Below, in pieces: positions 14,894-15,403 of a DNA stretch of 15,403 nucleotides. Position 1 is the first letter of the stretch. Every line of letters begins with the position of its first letter. This stretch comes from an uncultured Paracoccaceae bacterium (GTDB taxonomy: Bacteria; Pseudomonadota; Alphaproteobacteria; Rhodobacterales; Rhodobacteraceae). The notes beneath the pieces were generated by a model. The model searched no databases. It saw only the letters and a list, made by a program, of their open reading frames with translations, and was not told where the DNA came from. Made by a program: the position numbers and the translations under genes. Where the stretch lies: positions 1 to 15,403 of the forward strand of contig CALFSV010000128.1 in NCBI GenBank assembly GCA_937916485.1. The letters run 5' to 3'.

Positions 14894-15403
14894 TAGCATT
14901 GCAAGACAATTCACCTGCGGTCGTATCGCCCGGCATTTATCCAATGCTCTATGCGTTCTTTGACGATCGCGGTGTATTGCGCCAGGATCCGTTTCGGCGT
15001 CAGGTGGATGCGGCTTTGGGCACCCAGGCCGCCGGGGTGGCGATTCTGGGGCTGGGTACGGAGGTCTCGAAGCTGACATTCGATGAGCGCATCGAGGTCC
15101 TTGAAGTCGTCGCGGAGCGCATTGAAGGACGCAAACCGCTCTTGGCGACCGTCTATGGCGATACGATCACCGAGCAGATTGAGTTTTCGAAGCGAGCAAT
15201 TCAAAGCGGCGCGTCGGCACTGATGCTTCAGCCTCCCTCGCAGAAAATGGACGATGCAAAGTTGGTGGGCTTCTTCTCCGAGATTATCTCGGCGGTCGAT
15301 TGCCCGGTTGGGATTCAGAACGCGCCGGAGTTCCTTGGCTTCGGACTAAGCAACCAGAGCTTGATCGCGCTTGCGAATGACCACGAAAATTTCACCATCG
15401 CGA
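14890..15403 (+). CDS. Second DHDPS-fold lyase/dehydratase, cut off by window end
   Basis: The ATG at 14890 overlaps the preceding TGA (ATGA) and GGAGGT at 14881-14886 serves as ribosome site. The 171 codons seen, a little over half of a usual 300-residue member, show the family entry GIYPMLYAFFDDRG, the VAILGLGTEVSKLTFDER strand-loop, VYGDTITEQIEFSKRAIQSGA and LMLQPPS, then CPVGIQNAPEFLG. The last motif replaces the YNVP-type tyrosine motif with QNAP, similar to the QDAP of the protein at 6901, so it likely belongs with sugar-acid dehydratases/aldolases rather than lysine biosynthesis. The Schiff-base lysine should lie just beyond the window. It is distinct in sequence from the gene at 6901 and probably acts on the product of the enolase-family enzyme. 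Confidence 0.82.
   Translation, partial: MIALQDNSPAVVSPGIYPMLYAFFDDRGVLRQDPFRRQVDAALGTQAAGVAILGLGTEVSKLTFDERIEVLEVVAERIEGRKPLLATVYGDTITEQIEFSKRAIQSGASALMLQPPSQKMDDAKLVGFFSEIISAVDCPVGIQNAPEFLGFGLSNQSLIALANDHENFTIA

Overview
The window looks like part of a sugar-acid catabolic locus from an alphaproteobacterium, probably of the Rhodobacteraceae/Roseobacter type. I infer this from the moderately high GC, tight operons with GGAG-type ribosome sites, a TRAP transporter with separate small and large membrane subunits, and non-phosphorylated pentonate/6-deoxyhexonate enzymes. No species can be named from sequence alone. No rRNA, tRNA, CRISPR array or intact mobile element was seen.

Left operon (1-7815, plus strand): a 5'-truncated PLP aminotransferase, an SDR dehydrogenase of the 2-keto-3-deoxy-L-fuconate type, a short FAH-family hydrolase, a second SDR, an RraA/HMG-aldolase-like protein, a long FAH-family 2-keto-3-deoxy-pentonate dehydratase (XylX type), an alpha-ketoglutaric semialdehyde dehydrogenase, and a DHDPS-fold L-2-keto-3-deoxyarabinonate dehydratase type protein. 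Gaps are short and most genes have a clear Shine-Dalgarno. The set suggests two chemistries: oxidation and hydrolysis of 6-deoxy 2-keto-3-deoxy acids to pyruvate plus lactate, and dehydration of two kinds of C5 2-keto-3-deoxy acids to a shared semialdehyde that is oxidised to 2-oxoglutarate. Sugar dehydrogenase, lactonase and a recognisable classical aldonate dehydratase are not in the window.

Centre (7816-9342): a 318-bp convergent intergenic region with imperfect hairpins and an unidentified open frame, then a LacI-family repressor on the minus strand. Between the repressor and the TRAP operon lies a dense control region: a 28-bp inverted repeat, a degenerate operator, and a perfect 20-bp CG-centred palindrome that overlaps a plausible promoter.

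Right operon (9343-15403, plus strand, running off the window): dctP, an intergenic hairpin, dctQ, dctM (overlapping), a 36-codon remnant that looks like the C-terminus of a RidA protein and overlaps the next start, a DadA-like FAD oxidoreductase, an enolase-superfamily enzyme with a non-canonical active site, and the first 171 codons of a second DHDPS-fold protein (ATGA overlap). Import of a carboxylate by the TRAP system, repressed by the LacI protein until an inducer appears, followed by dehydration/oxidation converging on 2-oxoglutarate, is the simplest reading. The presence of an aminotransferase, a DadA-like oxidase and a RidA relic raises the possibility that the substrate, or one of them, carries nitrogen.
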